This document shows positions 43,176 through 53,259 of a stretch of 64,000 bases of DNA, one piece after another; the stretch's first letter is position 1; every line of letters starts with the position of its first letter. Made by a program: the position numbers and the translations under genes. Under the pieces are notes generated by a model. It had not been told where the DNA came from, searched no databases, and worked only from the letters and a program-made list of their open reading frames with translations. The DNA is from an uncultured Roseovarius sp. (GTDB lineage: Bacteria; Pseudomonadota; Alphaproteobacteria; Rhodobacterales; Rhodobacteraceae). The stretch spans positions 434,001 to 498,000 of the forward strand of contig CANNCP010000001.1 of the NCBI GenBank assembly GCA_947503145.1, given 5' to 3'.

Positions 43176-44015
43176 ATGAGTGCCACCGCCCGCAAGACCG
43201 CCCCAATGCCGACCGATATCCTGGCCGCCAAGGGCGGCACACCACTGGTCAGCCTGACCGCCTACACCACGCCGATGGCCCGCATGATGGACGATCATTG
43301 CGATTTTGTGCTGGTCGGCGACAGCGTCGGCATGGTGCTGCACGGGTTGACCTCGACCCTGGGCGTGACGATGGAGATGATGATCCTGCACGGGCAGGCG
43401 GTCGCGCGCGGGCTGCAAAAGGCGATGCTGGTGATCGACATGCCATTCGGCAGCTACGAGGAAAGCCCGGAACAGGCGTTTCGCAATGCCGCCCGGCTGA
43501 TACGCGAAACCGGTGCCGCTGCGGTCAAGCTGGAGGGCGGGGTGCATATGGCCGACACCATCGCGTTTCTGGTGGCGCGCGGCGTCCCGGTCATGGCGCA
43601 TGTCGGCCTCACGCCGCAGGCGATCAACACGCTGGGCGGATACAAGGTGCAGGGCCGTGCCGATCAGGCCGAAGCGCTGCTGGCGGATGCGCGGGCCGTG
43701 GCGGATGCCGGCGCGTTCTCGGTCGTGCTGGAGAAGGTGCCCGCCAGCCTTGCGGACCGGATCACCGCCGACATCGCGATCCCCACCATCGGCATCGGCG
43801 CGTCGGCAGGCTGTGATGGACAGATCCTTGTGGTCGATGACATGCTGGGACTGTTCACCGCGTTCAAACCGAAATTCGTCAAACGCTATGCAGCGCTGGG
43901 CGAGGACGGCGAGGCGGCCATAGCCGCCTATGCCGCCGACGTGCGCGCACGCAGCTTTCCAGCCCAAGAGCATATTTTTGCAGATGAAGCGCCTTCCAAA
44001 GGGCCCGCGTCATGA
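43176..44015 (+). CDS. panB: 3-methyl-2-oxobutanoate hydroxymethyltransferase
   Basis: PanB makes ketopantoate from 2-ketoisovalerate in pantothenate (CoA) biosynthesis. The 279-residue protein has the [14 protein letters not shown] start, the metal-binding [12 protein letters not shown] motif and the [13 protein letters not shown] segment. The later [18 protein letters not shown] motif is also present. The ATG has GGAG nine bases upstream. It overlaps panC by four bases. Confidence 0.96.
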   Translation: MSATARKTAPMPTDILAAKGGTPLVSLTAYTTPMARMMDDHCDFVLVGDSVGMVLHGLTSTLGVTMEMMILHGQAVARGLQKAMLVIDMPFGSYEESPEQAFRNAARLIRETGAAAVKLEGGVHMADTIAFLVARGVPVMAHVGLTPQAINTLGGYKVQGRADQAEALLADARAVADAGAFSVVLEKVPASLADRITADIAIPTIGIGASAGCDGQILVVDDMLGLFTAFKPKFVKRYAALGEDGEAAIAAYAADVRARSFPAQEHIFADEAPSKGPAS

Positions 44016-44860
44016 CGGCGCCCATCGTGCGCAGCCTGTCAGAGCTGCGCGGGATGACGCAAGATTGGGTCCGCGCAGGCGAGCGGATCGGCGTGGTGCC
44101 CACGATGGGTGCGCTGCATGACGGCCACCTGTCGCTGGTGGCGGCGGCCGAAAAGATATGCACCCGTGTCATCGTGACGATTTTCGTGAATCCCAGACAA
44201 TTCAACAACTCCGAGGATCTGGCCAACTACCCGCGCACCGAACACGAGGACGCGCGCAAGCTGGAACGCTTTGCCGTCGATGCGATCTATGTACCGGACG
44301 GCGATCAGATGTATCCGGGCGGCTTTGCCACCACGGTATCGGTCTCGGGTCTGACAGAGGTGATGGATGGCGTGTATCGCCCCGGGCATTTCGAAGGTGT
44401 GGCCACGGTGGTGGCCAAGCTCTTTGCCCAGAGTTCTGCCAGCGATGCGTTCTTTGGCGAAAAAGATTACCAGCAGCTACAGGTGGTGCGCCGGATGGCC
44501 CGCGATCTGGATATTCCGATCACCGTGCATGGCTGTCCCACGATTCGCGAGATCGACGGGCTGGCGATGTCGTCGCGCAACCTTCTGCTGTCGGACCGGG
44601 CGCGGGTCAATGCGCCGCTCTTGTTCGAGCAGATGGAGGAGATTGCCGAAGGGGTGGTAGCCGGTGGCGACTTTGCCGCGCTGCGCACCGCTGCGGTGAA
44701 GCGGCTTGAGGCCGCGAATTTCACCAAGATCGACTATCTCGAAATGCGTGCCGCCGACGATCTTGCGTTGCTGAACGCTTCGATGCGCCCGACGCGCCTT
44801 TTTGCGGCGGCGTGGCTTGCGGGGGTGCGGCTGATTGACAATATCGCGGTCGGAGGGTGA
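44012..44860 (+). CDS. panC: Pantoate-beta-alanine ligase
   Basis: PanC condenses pantoate and beta-alanine with ATP. The 282-residue protein carries [15 protein letters not shown] (the HIGH-like nucleotide motif) and [20 protein letters not shown]. The adenylate-contacting [19 protein letters not shown] and the KMSKS-like MSSRN segment also match. It is the second gene of the panBC operon; a repeat-family 1 element follows the stop directly. Confidence 0.96.
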   Translation: MTAPIVRSLSELRGMTQDWVRAGERIGVVPTMGALHDGHLSLVAAAEKICTRVIVTIFVNPRQFNNSEDLANYPRTEHEDARKLERFAVDAIYVPDGDQMYPGGFATTVSVSGLTEVMDGVYRPGHFEGVATVVAKLFAQSSASDAFFGEKDYQQLQVVRRMARDLDIPITVHGCPTIREIDGLAMSSRNLLLSDRARVNAPLLFEQMEEIAEGVVAGGDFAALRTAAVKRLEAANFTKIDYLEMRAADDLALLNASMRPTRLFAAAWLAGVRLIDNIAVGG

Positions 44861-44861
44861 T

Positions 44862-44912
44862 TTAAAACGTTCCGCCCTGAACCTGAGGCACTCGGTCGAG
44901 GCGGAATGCGTG
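44862..44912. repeat. Palindromic repeat family 1, left half only (locus 5)
   Basis: AAAACGTTCCGCC, AACCTGAGGCACTCGGTC, GGCGGAATGCGTGCAAGG: the left hairpin (44868-44876 with 44900-44908) and the start of the linker match locus 6. The right hairpin is missing. It lies between the convergent ends of panC and serA. Confidence 0.65.
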
Positions 44913-45050
44913 CAAGGGTATCGCGGCCTTTAACTGGTCCTGAACAGTTATCGCACGCCCCCTCTCTTGGGGCCGACTATGGGCCGCAGGGACTGGGCGG
45001 CAAGGTCGAAGGGCGCGCGGCCCGGTCATGCCCGGAGCCGCGCGCGTGGG

Positions 45051-46646
45051 TCAACTGACGTTGAACTGGAGCGGCTTGATCTGCTGGAACAGGCCGGTCT
45101 CGTGCAGCTTGGCGATCAGGGTCTCCGGCACCGGGGCATCGACATAAAGAAGCGCAATCGCCTCACCACCCGGCGCGGACCGGCCAAGGGTGAAATTGGC
45201 GATGTTCACGCCGTTTCCGCCCAGGGTATGCCCGAGCGCGCCGATGATGCCCGGCTCGTCGCAATTGGTGGTGTAGAGCATATGCTCGCCGATCTCGGCG
45301 TCGATATTGATGCCCTTGATCTGGATAAAGCGCGGCTTGCCATCGCTGAACACGGTGCCGCCGATTGACCGCTCGCGCTGGTCGGTCACGACGGTCAGTT
45401 TGACGTAGCCTTCGAATGCGCCGGATTTATCCTGCCTGGTCGTGCTGATCTGCACGCCGCGTTCCTTGGCGATCACCGGCGCACTGACCAGATTTACCTC
45501 TGGGTTCACGGATTTCATGATGCCCGCCACGGTGGCGCAGGTCAGCGCCGGAAGGTTCATCTCGGACACGACTCCGTCATAGAGGATGTTGATCGCCTTG
45601 ATCGGCTCATCGGTCATCTGGCCGATGAAGGCGCCGAGATGATCGGCCAGCTTGATCCACGGACCCATCACCTTGGCCTCTTCGGCGGTCACGGAGGGCA
45701 TGTTGAGCGCGTTGGTCACGGCGCCGGTCAGAAGATAGTCCGACATCTGTTCAGCCACCTGGAGGGCGACGTTTTCCTGCGCCTCGGACGTGGCCGCGCC
45801 AAGATGCGGCGTGCAGACGACATTGGGCAGGCCAAATAGCGGGTTGCTGGTCGCCGGTTCCTCGGCAAAGACGTCGAAACCGGCGCCGGCCACATGACCC
45901 GATTTCAGCAATTCCGCCAGTGCCGCCTCGTCCACCAGCCCGCCGCGCGCGCAGTTGATGATCCGCACGCCGGGTTTGGTCTTGGCCAGGTTCTCGGCGC
46001 TCAGAATGTTACGGGTCTGGTCGGTCAGCGGCACGTGCAGGGTGATGAAATCGGCGCGCGCCAGCAATTCTTCCAGTTCGACCTTCTGCACACCCATCTT
46101 GTCGGCCTTGGCCTCGGACAGGAACGGATCATAGGCAATCACCTTCATCTTGAGGCCGCGTGCGCGGTCGCAGACGATGCCGCCGATGTTGCCCGCGCCG
46201 ATCACGCCCAGCGTCTTGTTGGTCAGTTCGACCCCCATGAACCTGGACTTTTCCCACTTGCCCGCATGGGTGGATGCGCTGGCCTCGGGGATCTGGCGCG
46301 CGACGGCGAACATCATTGCGATGGCGTGCTCGGCGGTGGTGATCATGTTGCCAAAGGGCGTGTTCATCACGATCACACCTTTTTTCGAGGCGGCAACCTT
46401 GTCGATGTTGTCGGTCCCGATGCCCGCACGCGCGATTACCTTGAGGTTGGTCGCAGCTGCCAGGATTTTCTCGGTGACCTTGGTGGCCGAGCGGATGGCG
46501 AGGCCGTCATACTGGCCGATCACCTCGGCCAGTTTGTCCTTGTCCTTGCCCAGATCGGGCTGAAAATCCACTTCGATCCCGCGATCGCGGAAAATCTGTA
46601 CGGCGGTTTCGCTGAGCTTGTCGGATACGAGTACTTTGGGAGCCAT
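45051..46646 (-). CDS. serA: D-3-phosphoglycerate dehydrogenase
   Basis: The first step of serine biosynthesis. The 531-residue length is the long type: NAD-binding GVIGAGNIGGIVCDRARG (about 145-162), catalytic Arg in NCARGGLVD, His in TPHLGAAT, an intervening domain and a C-terminal ACT domain (about 455-530; NCDEPGIIGALGHTLGGNGVN) that senses serine. The ATG follows AAGGACC. serC is upstream on the same strand 76 bases away. Confidence 0.96.
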   Translation of the reverse strand: MAPKVLVSDKLSETAVQIFRDRGIEVDFQPDLGKDKDKLAEVIGQYDGLAIRSATKVTEKILAAATNLKVIARAGIGTDNIDKVAASKKGVIVMNTPFGNMITTAEHAIAMMFAVARQIPEASASTHAGKWEKSRFMGVELTNKTLGVIGAGNIGGIVCDRARGLKMKVIAYDPFLSEAKADKMGVQKVELEELLARADFITLHVPLTDQTRNILSAENLAKTKPGVRIINCARGGLVDEAALAELLKSGHVAGAGFDVFAEEPATSNPLFGLPNVVCTPHLGAATSEAQENVALQVAEQMSDYLLTGAVTNALNMPSVTAEEAKVMGPWIKLADHLGAFIGQMTDEPIKAINILYDGVVSEMNLPALTCATVAGIMKSVNPEVNLVSAPVIAKERGVQISTTRQDKSGAFEGYVKLTVVTDQRERSIGGTVFSDGKPRFIQIKGINIDAEIGEHMLYTTNCDEPGIIGALGHTLGGNGVNIANFTLGRSAPGGEAIALLYVDAPVPETLIAKLHETGLFQQIKPLQFNVS

Positions 46647-46681
46647 TTTTCGTGGTCCTTTGATTGGATATATCGGGGGCG

Positions 46682-46700
46682 GGTGGGGTTCACCCCCACC
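46682..46700 (-). terminator. Hairpin between serC and serA
   Basis: GGTGGGG (46682-46688) and CCCCACC (46694-46700) pair with a five-base loop. No T-run follows; it may set the ratio of serC to serA message or be a processing site. Confidence 0.3.
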
Positions 46701-46722
46701 TGCTGGATGATTTAAGCGGTGC

Positions 46723-47910
46723 TTACTGCCCGGCCATTTCGGCCTCAAAGGCCCATTCAAGCCAAGGCATCAGTGCCTCCAGATCGGAGGTTTCAACCGT
46801 GCCGCCACACCAGATGCGAAGGCCCGCAGGCGCATCGCGATAGGAGCCGATGTCATAGGCCACTTCGGCCGCCTCCAGCCGTTTGGCGACGCCTTTGGCA
46901 AAGGCCGTTGCATCGGTAATCCGCGGCGCAAGAGAGCCTTTGTCGATGCCGCCGCCGTCAACGATACGGTCATCAGTGAATTGCAAACAAACCGAGGTGT
47001 TGGATTGTGTCGCCGGATCAACCGCCAGATTGGTCAGCCAATTGTGGCTGGCGCAGAAATCCGACACAACCTTGGCGTTGGCATCGGCACGCGCCATCAG
47101 CCCCTTCAGGCCGCCAACGGATTGCGCCCAATCCAGTGCGAGCAGGTAATCTTCAACCGCCAGCATGGAGGGCGTGTTGATGGTCGCACCTTCAAAGATG
47201 CCTTCGATCAGTTTGCCACCTTTGGTCAGGCGGAAAATCTTTGGCAGGGGCCATGCCGGGGTATAGCTCTCCAGTCGCTCCACCGCGCGGGGGCTGAGGA
47301 TGATCATCCCGTGGGCCGCTTCACCGCCCAGAACCTTTTGCCAGCTAAAGGTGGTGACATCCAATTTGTCCCACGGCAGGTCCTGCGCGAAGGCGGCAGA
47401 TGTCGCATCGCAAATAGTCAGACCGGCACGGTCGGATTTGATCCAGTCGCCGTTTGGTACGCGTACACCCGAGGTGGTGCCATTCCATGTGAACACAACG
47501 TCATTATCGGTATCAACCGATGCAAGATCAACGATATGGCCATAGTCGGCGGTTTTGACTTCGGCGTCGACTTTCAGCTGTTTGACCACATCCGTGACCC
47601 AGCCCGAGCCAAAGCTCTCCCACGCCAGCATCTCAACCTTGCGCGCGCCCAGCAGGTTCCAAAGTGCCATTTCTACAGCCCCGGTATCCGAGGCAGGCAC
47701 AATGCCGATCTTGTAATCAGCCGGGATGCCCAGAATGTCGCGGGTGATTTCGATGGCGGCTTTCAGTTTAGCCTTGCCAACAGCAGCACGGTGACTGCGG
47801 CCCAATGGGGCGCCGGCCAGCTTGGCCAGATCAAATGTCGGGGGTTTGGCGCATGGGCCAGAGGAAAAACGCGGATTGGCCGGCCGCGATGCCGGTTGTT
47901 GTATAGCCAT
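46723..47910 (-). CDS. serC: Phosphoserine aminotransferase
   Basis: A PLP enzyme converting 3-phosphohydroxypyruvate to phosphoserine. The 395-residue protein belongs to the alphaproteobacterial SerC type: [15 protein letters not shown] at the start, [15 protein letters not shown], and the PLP lysine in [16 protein letters not shown]. The start at 47910 has AGGA eight bases upstream and sits right behind a leader structure that can bury this ribosome site. serC-serA form an operon divergent from serB. Confidence 0.95.
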   Translation of the reverse strand: MAIQQPASRPANPRFSSGPCAKPPTFDLAKLAGAPLGRSHRAAVGKAKLKAAIEITRDILGIPADYKIGIVPASDTGAVEMALWNLLGARKVEMLAWESFGSGWVTDVVKQLKVDAEVKTADYGHIVDLASVDTDNDVVFTWNGTTSGVRVPNGDWIKSDRAGLTICDATSAAFAQDLPWDKLDVTTFSWQKVLGGEAAHGMIILSPRAVERLESYTPAWPLPKIFRLTKGGKLIEGIFEGATINTPSMLAVEDYLLALDWAQSVGGLKGLMARADANAKVVSDFCASHNWLTNLAVDPATQSNTSVCLQFTDDRIVDGGGIDKGSLAPRITDATAFAKGVAKRLEAAEVAYDIGSYRDAPAGLRIWCGGTVETSDLEALMPWLEWAFEAEMAGQ

Positions 47911-47962
47911 TGCTGCTATCCTTCCAGATAAGCGCCCTTCGTTGGGGAAGGGTGTCCCACTT
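47911..47962 (-). ncRNA. Probable serC leader motif (two hairpins)
   Basis: On the minus strand, directly before serC: hairpin CCCTTC-CCCAAC-GAAGGG (47935-47952), then a second hairpin GCTTATC...GATAGC (47915-47933) whose loop contains the ribosome site AAGGA. This matches my memory of the serC motif, a conserved leader described upstream of serC in alphaproteobacteria. Control of translation by masking the ribosome site is likely; the ligand is unknown. Confidence 0.6.
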
Positions 47963-48176
47963 GCCGACATACGGCCAGTCCGGGCCTTTCGCAAGCGCAG
48001 AAATGAGGCGATAACGCCGCCTGACGCGATAGATGCGACGTGGATGACGTTGATCCGGGGACAAGGTGGGTTGGCCATCGCGCGGCGGCCTTCGGCCCTG
48101 GGGCCGCGCAGGGACAGTGCGCTTGCCGCCTTGTTCTGAACCGTCTATCTCCGCTGAAAAACAAGGATCCAATACC

Positions 48177-49049
48177 ATGTTCATCGCCACATTGATTGCC
48201 CCGTCAGGTCTGCTCGATCCCGCGCTTGTCGAAAACCTGCGCAACGCCTGGGGTGGCGGCGATGCCCAATGGCTCAGCCCCGACGAGGTGGCGGAGTTCA
48301 CACTGGCGCAGATGCCAGGCAATCGCTGGCAGGTCTGGGAAGAGCTGCAAAAGCTCCGCGTCGATCTGGTGGTGCAGCCCGCGCAGGGGCGGCGCAAGGC
48401 CATGCTGCTGGCTGATATGGACAGCACGATGATCGAACAGGAATGCATCGACGAATTGGCCGAAGATGCGGGCGTGGGCGATCATGTCCGGGCCATCACC
48501 GCGCGTGCGATGAACGGCGAGATTGGCTTTGAAGGCTCGCTGACCGAGCGGGTCGGCCTGCTGAAGGGACTGCCAGAGAGCATCATCGCCAAGGTACTGG
48601 CCGAGCGGATCACCTTTATGCCGGGCGGTAGTGTGCTGGTGGCGACGATGCGGGCCAATGGCGGACATACGGCGCTGGTGTCGGGCGGCTTCACCGCCTT
48701 TACCGGCCATGTTGCGGGCGCGCTGGGGTTTGACGAGCACCTCGCGAACACTTTGCTGATCGAGAATGGCGAACTGACCGGACAAGTGCGGCGGCCCATT
48801 CTGGGGCGGCAGGCCAAGATCGAGGCGCTGGAGGAGATCGCCGCGCGGCTGGGTCTCGGGGCGGCGGACGTGATTGCGGTGGGGGACGGGGCCAACGATC
48901 TGGGCATGCTCGGGCGCGCAGGCACCGGTGTGGCGCTGCATGCCAAGCCGAGCGTGGCGGCCCAGTGCGACGTGCGGATCAACCACGGCGATCTGACGGC
49001 TCTGCTCTACCTGCAGGGGTATGCGCGGAGCGAGTTCGCAGCAGGCTGA
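48177..49049 (+). CDS. serB: Phosphoserine phosphatase
   Basis: The last step of serine synthesis. The 290-residue protein has an N-terminal domain (about 1-75) and a HAD phosphatase domain with the catalytic LLADMDSTMIEQE motif (D-x-D-S-T, about 79-91), a Ser in ALVSGGFTAF and acidic GDGANDLGML near 240. It is divergent from serC-serA, so the whole serine pathway is clustered here. Confidence 0.95.
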   Translation: MFIATLIAPSGLLDPALVENLRNAWGGGDAQWLSPDEVAEFTLAQMPGNRWQVWEELQKLRVDLVVQPAQGRRKAMLLADMDSTMIEQECIDELAEDAGVGDHVRAITARAMNGEIGFEGSLTERVGLLKGLPESIIAKVLAERITFMPGGSVLVATMRANGGHTALVSGGFTAFTGHVAGALGFDEHLANTLLIENGELTGQVRRPILGRQAKIEALEEIAARLGLGAADVIAVGDGANDLGMLGRAGTGVALHAKPSVAAQCDVRINHGDLTALLYLQGYARSEFAAG

Positions 49050-49101
49050 GGGCGTGATTACCCGCGTTTCAGTCTGACGCTTTCGCCAGCCATAATGTCC
49101 A

Positions 49102-49127
49102 GCGGCTTCGCAGGGCTGCGAAGCCGC
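49102..49127. terminator. Perfect 11-bp hairpin between convergent genes
   Basis: GCGGCTTCGCA (49102-49112) and TGCGAAGCCGC (49117-49127) with a GGGC tetraloop, between the ends of serB and the asparaginase gene. It probably works as a bidirectional terminator, although T-runs are missing. Confidence 0.5.
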
Positions 49128-49190
49128 CCGCAAGGGTGAAGGAGCAGTCAGGCCATAGTGTGCGCCCCGCATTCCGACAATCGTGCAGCC

Positions 49191-50186
49191 CTACAGCAAC
49201 ACCGACGTTGGCTTGATTCTGCCCGTCTCGTCTCCGCGCCGGTTGATGATCGGTGCGTTCATGTATTTCCGGGCCGCCGGATGCTCTGCGTCCAGCACCC
49301 CCAGCCGCACCAGCAACGCGGCAATTGCGCATTCCGAACCGCGCGTGGTGCCATCGGCGATCTTCAGCGCGATACCCAGACCGCGCTGCGGCAGGATCGC
49401 CGCAAAGAATGCCTCGGCCCCGGTCTTCAGTGCCACGGGCTCGGTGCAGGCGCGCATCAGTTCGGTACAGGCGCGGCCTTCGCCCGCGACCAGATCGGGG
49501 TGGCGTATCATCGCCTGCCAGAGCTGGACCGCCGCACTCTGCCGCGTATCCTCACCCTCGCGGGCGGTGGCGAAAAACGCCATCGCACGGGCCATGCCGT
49601 GCAGCGTGGTGATGTGGTTGGGGGCCGAACAGCCATCAATGCCGTAGCCGGGGCTGGTGACGCCGGTGACCTCTTCATAGGCAGCAAGACAGGCGCGCTG
49701 AACGGGGTGGTCGATGTCGATGTAATCCGGCCCCGCGCCGAGATGTTTGCCGAGCGTCAGAAACCCCGCATGCTTGCCCGAGCAATTGTTGTGCATCTGG
49801 CAGGGCGTGGTGCCCGCGCAGAGCATCGCGTCATGAGTTTGCGGGTCATAGGGCAGATGCGCGCCGCAGCGAAAGTCATCATCATTGAACCCCAGGCCGG
49901 TGATCCATTTTTTCACGCGGTCGGTGTGGATCGCGGCGCCGTTATGCGACGCACAGGCAAGCGCCAGTTGCTCGGGCCCAAGACCATGTGCTGCCGCTGC
50001 CCCGCTTTCGACCAGTGGCAACGCCTGCAGCATCTTGCATGAACTGCGCGGCAGGACCTGTGCATCCGGGTCGCCCCAGGCCTGCACGATCTCGCCGCCG
50101 GGGCCGCAGATCACTGCCTGCCCCAGATGGATGCTTTCGGCTAGCGGGCCGCGCCAGATTTCGACCATTTGAACAGATTGTGGCAT
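49191..50186 (-). CDS. Rhizobial-type L-asparaginase (ReAV-like)
   Basis: 331 residues of the asparaginase II family typified by Rhizobium etli ReAV, which is unrelated to the E. coli enzymes. With the start at 50186 (GGAGG five bases upstream) the S-x-x-K motif falls at S48-K51, and the zinc-site C135 and K138 (CSGK) take the numbers known for ReAV; a third Cys is at 186 (DGCSAPNH). This supports the start. It would hydrolyse asparagine to aspartate and ammonia. Confidence 0.88.
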   Translation of the reverse strand: MPQSVQMVEIWRGPLAESIHLGQAVICGPGGEIVQAWGDPDAQVLPRSSCKMLQALPLVESGAAAAHGLGPEQLALACASHNGAAIHTDRVKKWITGLGFNDDDFRCGAHLPYDPQTHDAMLCAGTTPCQMHNNCSGKHAGFLTLGKHLGAGPDYIDIDHPVQRACLAAYEEVTGVTSPGYGIDGCSAPNHITTLHGMARAMAFFATAREGEDTRQSAAVQLWQAMIRHPDLVAGEGRACTELMRACTEPVALKTGAEAFFAAILPQRGLGIALKIADGTTRGSECAIAALLVRLGVLDAEHPAARKYMNAPIINRRGDETGRIKPTSVLL

Positions 50187-50366
50187 CATATCCTCCCCGG
50201 CAGTCGCGGTTGTGCGACTTTCCGCCAATTCATTCTTTCGTTTCTGGTCAGTTTCGCGCTATTGTTGCAATGTCGAGAATAACTGACCGGTGCCAGTAGA
50301 AACCCGTATCAACCGGGATGCAACCGGTCCGAATTGAGGCTCAAGGACAGCTTGGAGGCTGGACAT

Positions 50367-50894
50367 ATGGTATCACATATTATGCGCGGTACGCTCGCTC
50401 TGGGAATTTCCATACTGGCGGGCAGCGCCTTCGCGCAGGAAGAAAGCAGTAATCAGGTTGCGGCGAAAACCGCGTGGAGCGTCTTTGTCGATACCGACCC
50501 CAAGGAATGCTGGGCCGTCTCTGCACCGACAGAGTCGGTCAATACGCGCGGTGGGCGCGTGGTCGCGGTGCGCCGCGGCGAGATCCTCTATATGACATTC
50601 TTCCGCCCGGCGGCGGGGGTTGCGGGGCAGGTGGCCTTTACCGGTGGCTATCCGTTCGCGCCCAAATCAACCGTCGAAGTCAATATCGGCGGTGATGAAT
50701 TCGAACTCATTGCCGAAGGCGAATGGGCCTGGCCTGCCAGTGCCGACGACGATGGCAAGATCATCGCGGCGATGAAGCGGGGCGCAGATGCAGTCCTGAC
50801 CGCGCGCTCTTCGCGCGGAACGCAGACCAAGGATACGTTTTCGCTGCTGGGTTACACGGCAGCAATGGAAGAGGCCGAAAAGCGCTGTAAGTGA
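50367..50894 (+). CDS. Invasion-associated locus B (IalB) family protein
   Basis: About 175 residues with a signal peptide (about 1-23, ...SAFAQEE). The mature part has the IalB-type segments AWSVFVDTDPKECWAVS and LYMTFFRPAAGV. IalB was named in Bartonella, but the family is common in free-living alphaproteobacteria and its role there is unclear. The ATG at 50367 has GGAGG eight bases upstream; an ATG eleven codons earlier lacks a site. Two Cys may form a disulfide. Confidence 0.82.
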   Translation: MVSHIMRGTLALGISILAGSAFAQEESSNQVAAKTAWSVFVDTDPKECWAVSAPTESVNTRGGRVVAVRRGEILYMTFFRPAAGVAGQVAFTGGYPFAPKSTVEVNIGGDEFELIAEGEWAWPASADDDGKIIAAMKRGADAVLTARSSRGTQTKDTFSLLGYTAAMEEAEKRCK

Positions 50895-51038
50895 CGGCGC
50901 GCCAGACCGACGGACGGCAACAGGCCCTGACATGATGTCGGGGCCTTGTCGTTTGTGCCACAAGACGCCGCACCCCCCTTCGACTTTGCCGGGCGAATCC
51001 TATATGGGGACATATCCACGACCCAAAGGCCCAGCCAG

Positions 51039-52220
51039 ATGACCAACAAAGCCCCGATTACCCAGGATGTCATGACCATCCCGCGCAAACCGCCCGAAGG
51101 CGGCAAGGTCAACCTTGTCGGCCTTACGCGCGCCGCATTGAGCGAGACATTGATCGCGCATGGCACGCCCGAAAAACAGGCGCGTATGCGCGCCGGACAG
51201 ATCTGGCAGTGGATCTACCAGTGGGGCGTGCGGGACTTTGCCGCGATGACCAATCTGGCCAAGGCCTACCGCGCCGAACTGGAAGACCATTTTGAGGTGG
51301 CCCTGCCGGAGGTCGTCAGCAAACAGGTCAGCACCGACGGCACGCGTAAATATCTGGTGCGCATCACCGGCGGTCACGAGGTCGAGGTGGTCTATATCCC
51401 CGAGGCCGATCGCGGCACGCTGTGCATCTCGTCGCAGGTGGGGTGTACGCTGACTTGTTCGTTCTGCCATACCGGCACGCAGAAACTGGTGCGCAATCTG
51501 ACCGCGGGCGAGATCGTCGGCCAGATCATGGTCGCGCGCGACGATCTGAACGAGTGGCCGGTGCCCGGCGCGCCCAAGGATGAGACCCGCCTGCTGAGCA
51601 ATATCGTGCTGATGGGCATGGGAGAGCCGCTCTATAATTTCGAGAACGTGCGCGATGCGATGAAGATCGCGATGGACCCCGAGGGTATCCAGCTCAGCCG
51701 CCGCCGCATCACGCTCAGCACCTCGGGCGTCGTGCCCGAGATCCACCGCACCGCTGCCGAAATCGGCTGCATGCTGGCGGTCAGTTTTCACGCGACGACG
51801 GACGAGGTACGCGACGGGCTGGTGCCGATCAACAAGAAGTGGAACATCGCGGCCCTGCTGGACGCCCTGCGCGCCTACCCAAAGGTCAGCAATTCCGAGC
51901 GGATCACATTTGAATATGTCATGCTGAACGGCATCAATGACAGCGACGAAGACGCCCGCCGCCTCGTAAAGCTGATCGAGGGCATCCCGGCCAAGATCAA
52001 CCTGATCCCGTTCAACGAATGGCCCGGCGCGCCCTACAAACGTTCATCCAACAACCGTATCCGCGCCTTTGCCGACATCATCTACAAGGCCGGCTATGCC
52101 AGCCCTATCCGCACCCCGCGCGGCGAGGATATCATGGCTGCTTGCGGCCAGCTTAAATCGGCCACGGAACGGGCTCGCAAGTCGCGAGCTGCGATTGCAG
52201 CTGAAGCCGGGCTGGGCTGA
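51039..52220 (+). CDS. rlmN: 23S rRNA/tRNA adenine C2-methyltransferase RlmN
   Basis: A radical-SAM enzyme methylating A2503 of 23S rRNA and A37 of some tRNAs. The 393-residue protein has the C-x3-C-x2-C cluster motif in CTLTCSFCH (about 134-142) and [12 protein letters not shown]. The C-terminal catalytic Cys lies in the [10 protein letters not shown] segment. The frame is open some 30 codons further upstream, but coding features start at the chosen ATG. Confidence 0.95.
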   Translation: MTNKAPITQDVMTIPRKPPEGGKVNLVGLTRAALSETLIAHGTPEKQARMRAGQIWQWIYQWGVRDFAAMTNLAKAYRAELEDHFEVALPEVVSKQVSTDGTRKYLVRITGGHEVEVVYIPEADRGTLCISSQVGCTLTCSFCHTGTQKLVRNLTAGEIVGQIMVARDDLNEWPVPGAPKDETRLLSNIVLMGMGEPLYNFENVRDAMKIAMDPEGIQLSRRRITLSTSGVVPEIHRTAAEIGCMLAVSFHATTDEVRDGLVPINKKWNIAALLDALRAYPKVSNSERITFEYVMLNGINDSDEDARRLVKLIEGIPAKINLIPFNEWPGAPYKRSSNNRIRAFADIIYKAGYASPIRTPRGEDIMAACGQLKSATERARKSRAAIAAEAGLG

Positions 52221-52241
52221 TCTGTGCAACCAGCTGATCGC

Positions 52242-52290
52242 GTGGGCGTTTCGAAATAACTTGTGATTCAGGTTAATCTTGAAACGCTTT
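52242..52290. repeat. Palindromic repeat family 1, diverged copy (locus 7)
   Basis: GCGTTTC (52246-52252) and GAAACGC (52281-52287) enclose a loop with TGTGATTCAGGTT, the reverse complement of the loop found at loci 3 and 8. It starts about 20 bases after the rlmN stop. Confidence 0.6.
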
Positions 52291-52439
52291 GGCGATACAC
52301 GCCGCGTCGGTGCTGCGCGGGAAACACCCGGAAAGCGCTATGATTTGACCGCAGTCCGGCCACTTTTGCGTGCGAGCGTTGTTCAAGCCCAGAATTGACG
52401 AATGGGTTTGTAACATTTCCGCAAAAGGAGAGTTCGAGC

Positions 52440-52649
52440 ATGGTCTATGTCCACAATGATCCAACCGCCCAGGCAGGTGTCCTTGCAATCGTGATGCGCG
52501 AGCGCCATCGCGCCGCCAGCCTCACGGACTGGCAGAACGCCCTCAAGAACCACGGCTATGCAGTCCGGCAGACCGACAAGGGCGCCTATGTCACCACCCT
52601 TCCGCATGGCGTCGAGGTTTGCCGCCTGCCCGAAGGCGCGGCGCTTTGA
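52440..52649 (+). CDS. Small conserved-looking protein, paralogue 1
   Basis: 69 residues starting at an ATG with AGGAG ten bases upstream. It shares VMRERxRAAS, a tryptophan-Gln (DWQ), GYxVRxT, a small T-x-L segment and CxLPxG/A with the 67-residue protein at 52981. The two are about 40% alike by eye and lie 330 bases apart, so they are tandem duplicates. The function is unknown. Confidence 0.7.
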   Translation: MVYVHNDPTAQAGVLAIVMRERHRAASLTDWQNALKNHGYAVRQTDKGAYVTTLPHGVEVCRLPEGAAL

Positions 52650-52980
52650 TCCGTACGCCTTGAAAATATTGCCTGCCGCACCCGAATCGGGCGTGGCCGG
52701 GCGTATAGGTGCCGGGCGCGCCTCATGCCGCCGATAGCGTCACCCAGCGCACCCCATCCCCCATCCGATCCCCGCGATGCAGATCAGCCGATTGCCGACC
52801 CGGCATCATTTTGTTTTTCCACGACGGCCCCGCCATGTGCAGTGCCGTCATTGCCGTTGCGTGAACAATGTGGCGTCGCCGTCCGAAAATGACCTCAGGT
52901 CCGCCCCATTTCGCCGCGATTGTCGCCATGACTGGCAACTATTCGGGTCAGGCAGGCTGATTGTAACAAGGAATGAAACG
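52650..52980. other. Intergenic region between small paralogues
   Basis: 331 bases. A minus-strand 71-codon frame (52938-52723) has moderately GC-rich third positions, and its end reads DRMGDGVRWVTLSAA. It lacks a ribosome site, so I do not call it. The stretch should also hold the promoter of the second paralogue; no clear boxes. Confidence 0.3.
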
Positions 52981-53184
52981 ATGAGTGAGTTTATACAAAA
53001 CGACAGCAGTGCCGTCCTGGATATGGTGATGCGCGAGCGCCGCCTGGCGGTCTCGGACCGCGAATGGCAGCACCGTCTGCGCGGCTATGGCTACGGGATC
53101 CGCGACACGGCAGAGGGACGCATTCTGACGTCGCTGTTGCGTGGTGCGAGCATCTGCAACCTGCCGACGCATCTGGCAATCTGA
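52981..53184 (+). CDS. Small conserved-looking protein, paralogue 2
   Basis: 67 residues: MSEFIQNDSSAVLDMVMRER, then REWQHRLRGYGYGIRDT and ICNLP near the end. AAGGA lies ten bases before the ATG. Clearly homologous to the protein at 52440-52649. Soluble, basic, no signal peptide. The pattern (helix, W-Q, G-Y, single Cys before L-P) may be a small regulator or binding domain, which is only a guess. Confidence 0.7.
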   Translation: MSEFIQNDSSAVLDMVMRERRLAVSDREWQHRLRGYGYGIRDTAEGRILTSLLRGASICNLPTHLAI

Positions 53185-53259
53185 ACGCGACATTGCGGTC
53201 GGGCACGGAAAACAATGCAATTTCCATCACGTTTTCCGCATGGAAAACGGCACCGCCGG

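Noticed and set aside
43976..44002. GCATATTTTTGCAGATGAAG near the panB end, similar to repeat family 2 box
   Set aside because: It lies inside coding sequence of panB and lacks TTCTTCTTGC and the hairpins.
52723..52938. Minus-strand 71-codon frame between the small paralogues
   Set aside because: Codon use is plausible, but no ribosome site is present and I recognise no relative; kept only as a remark.
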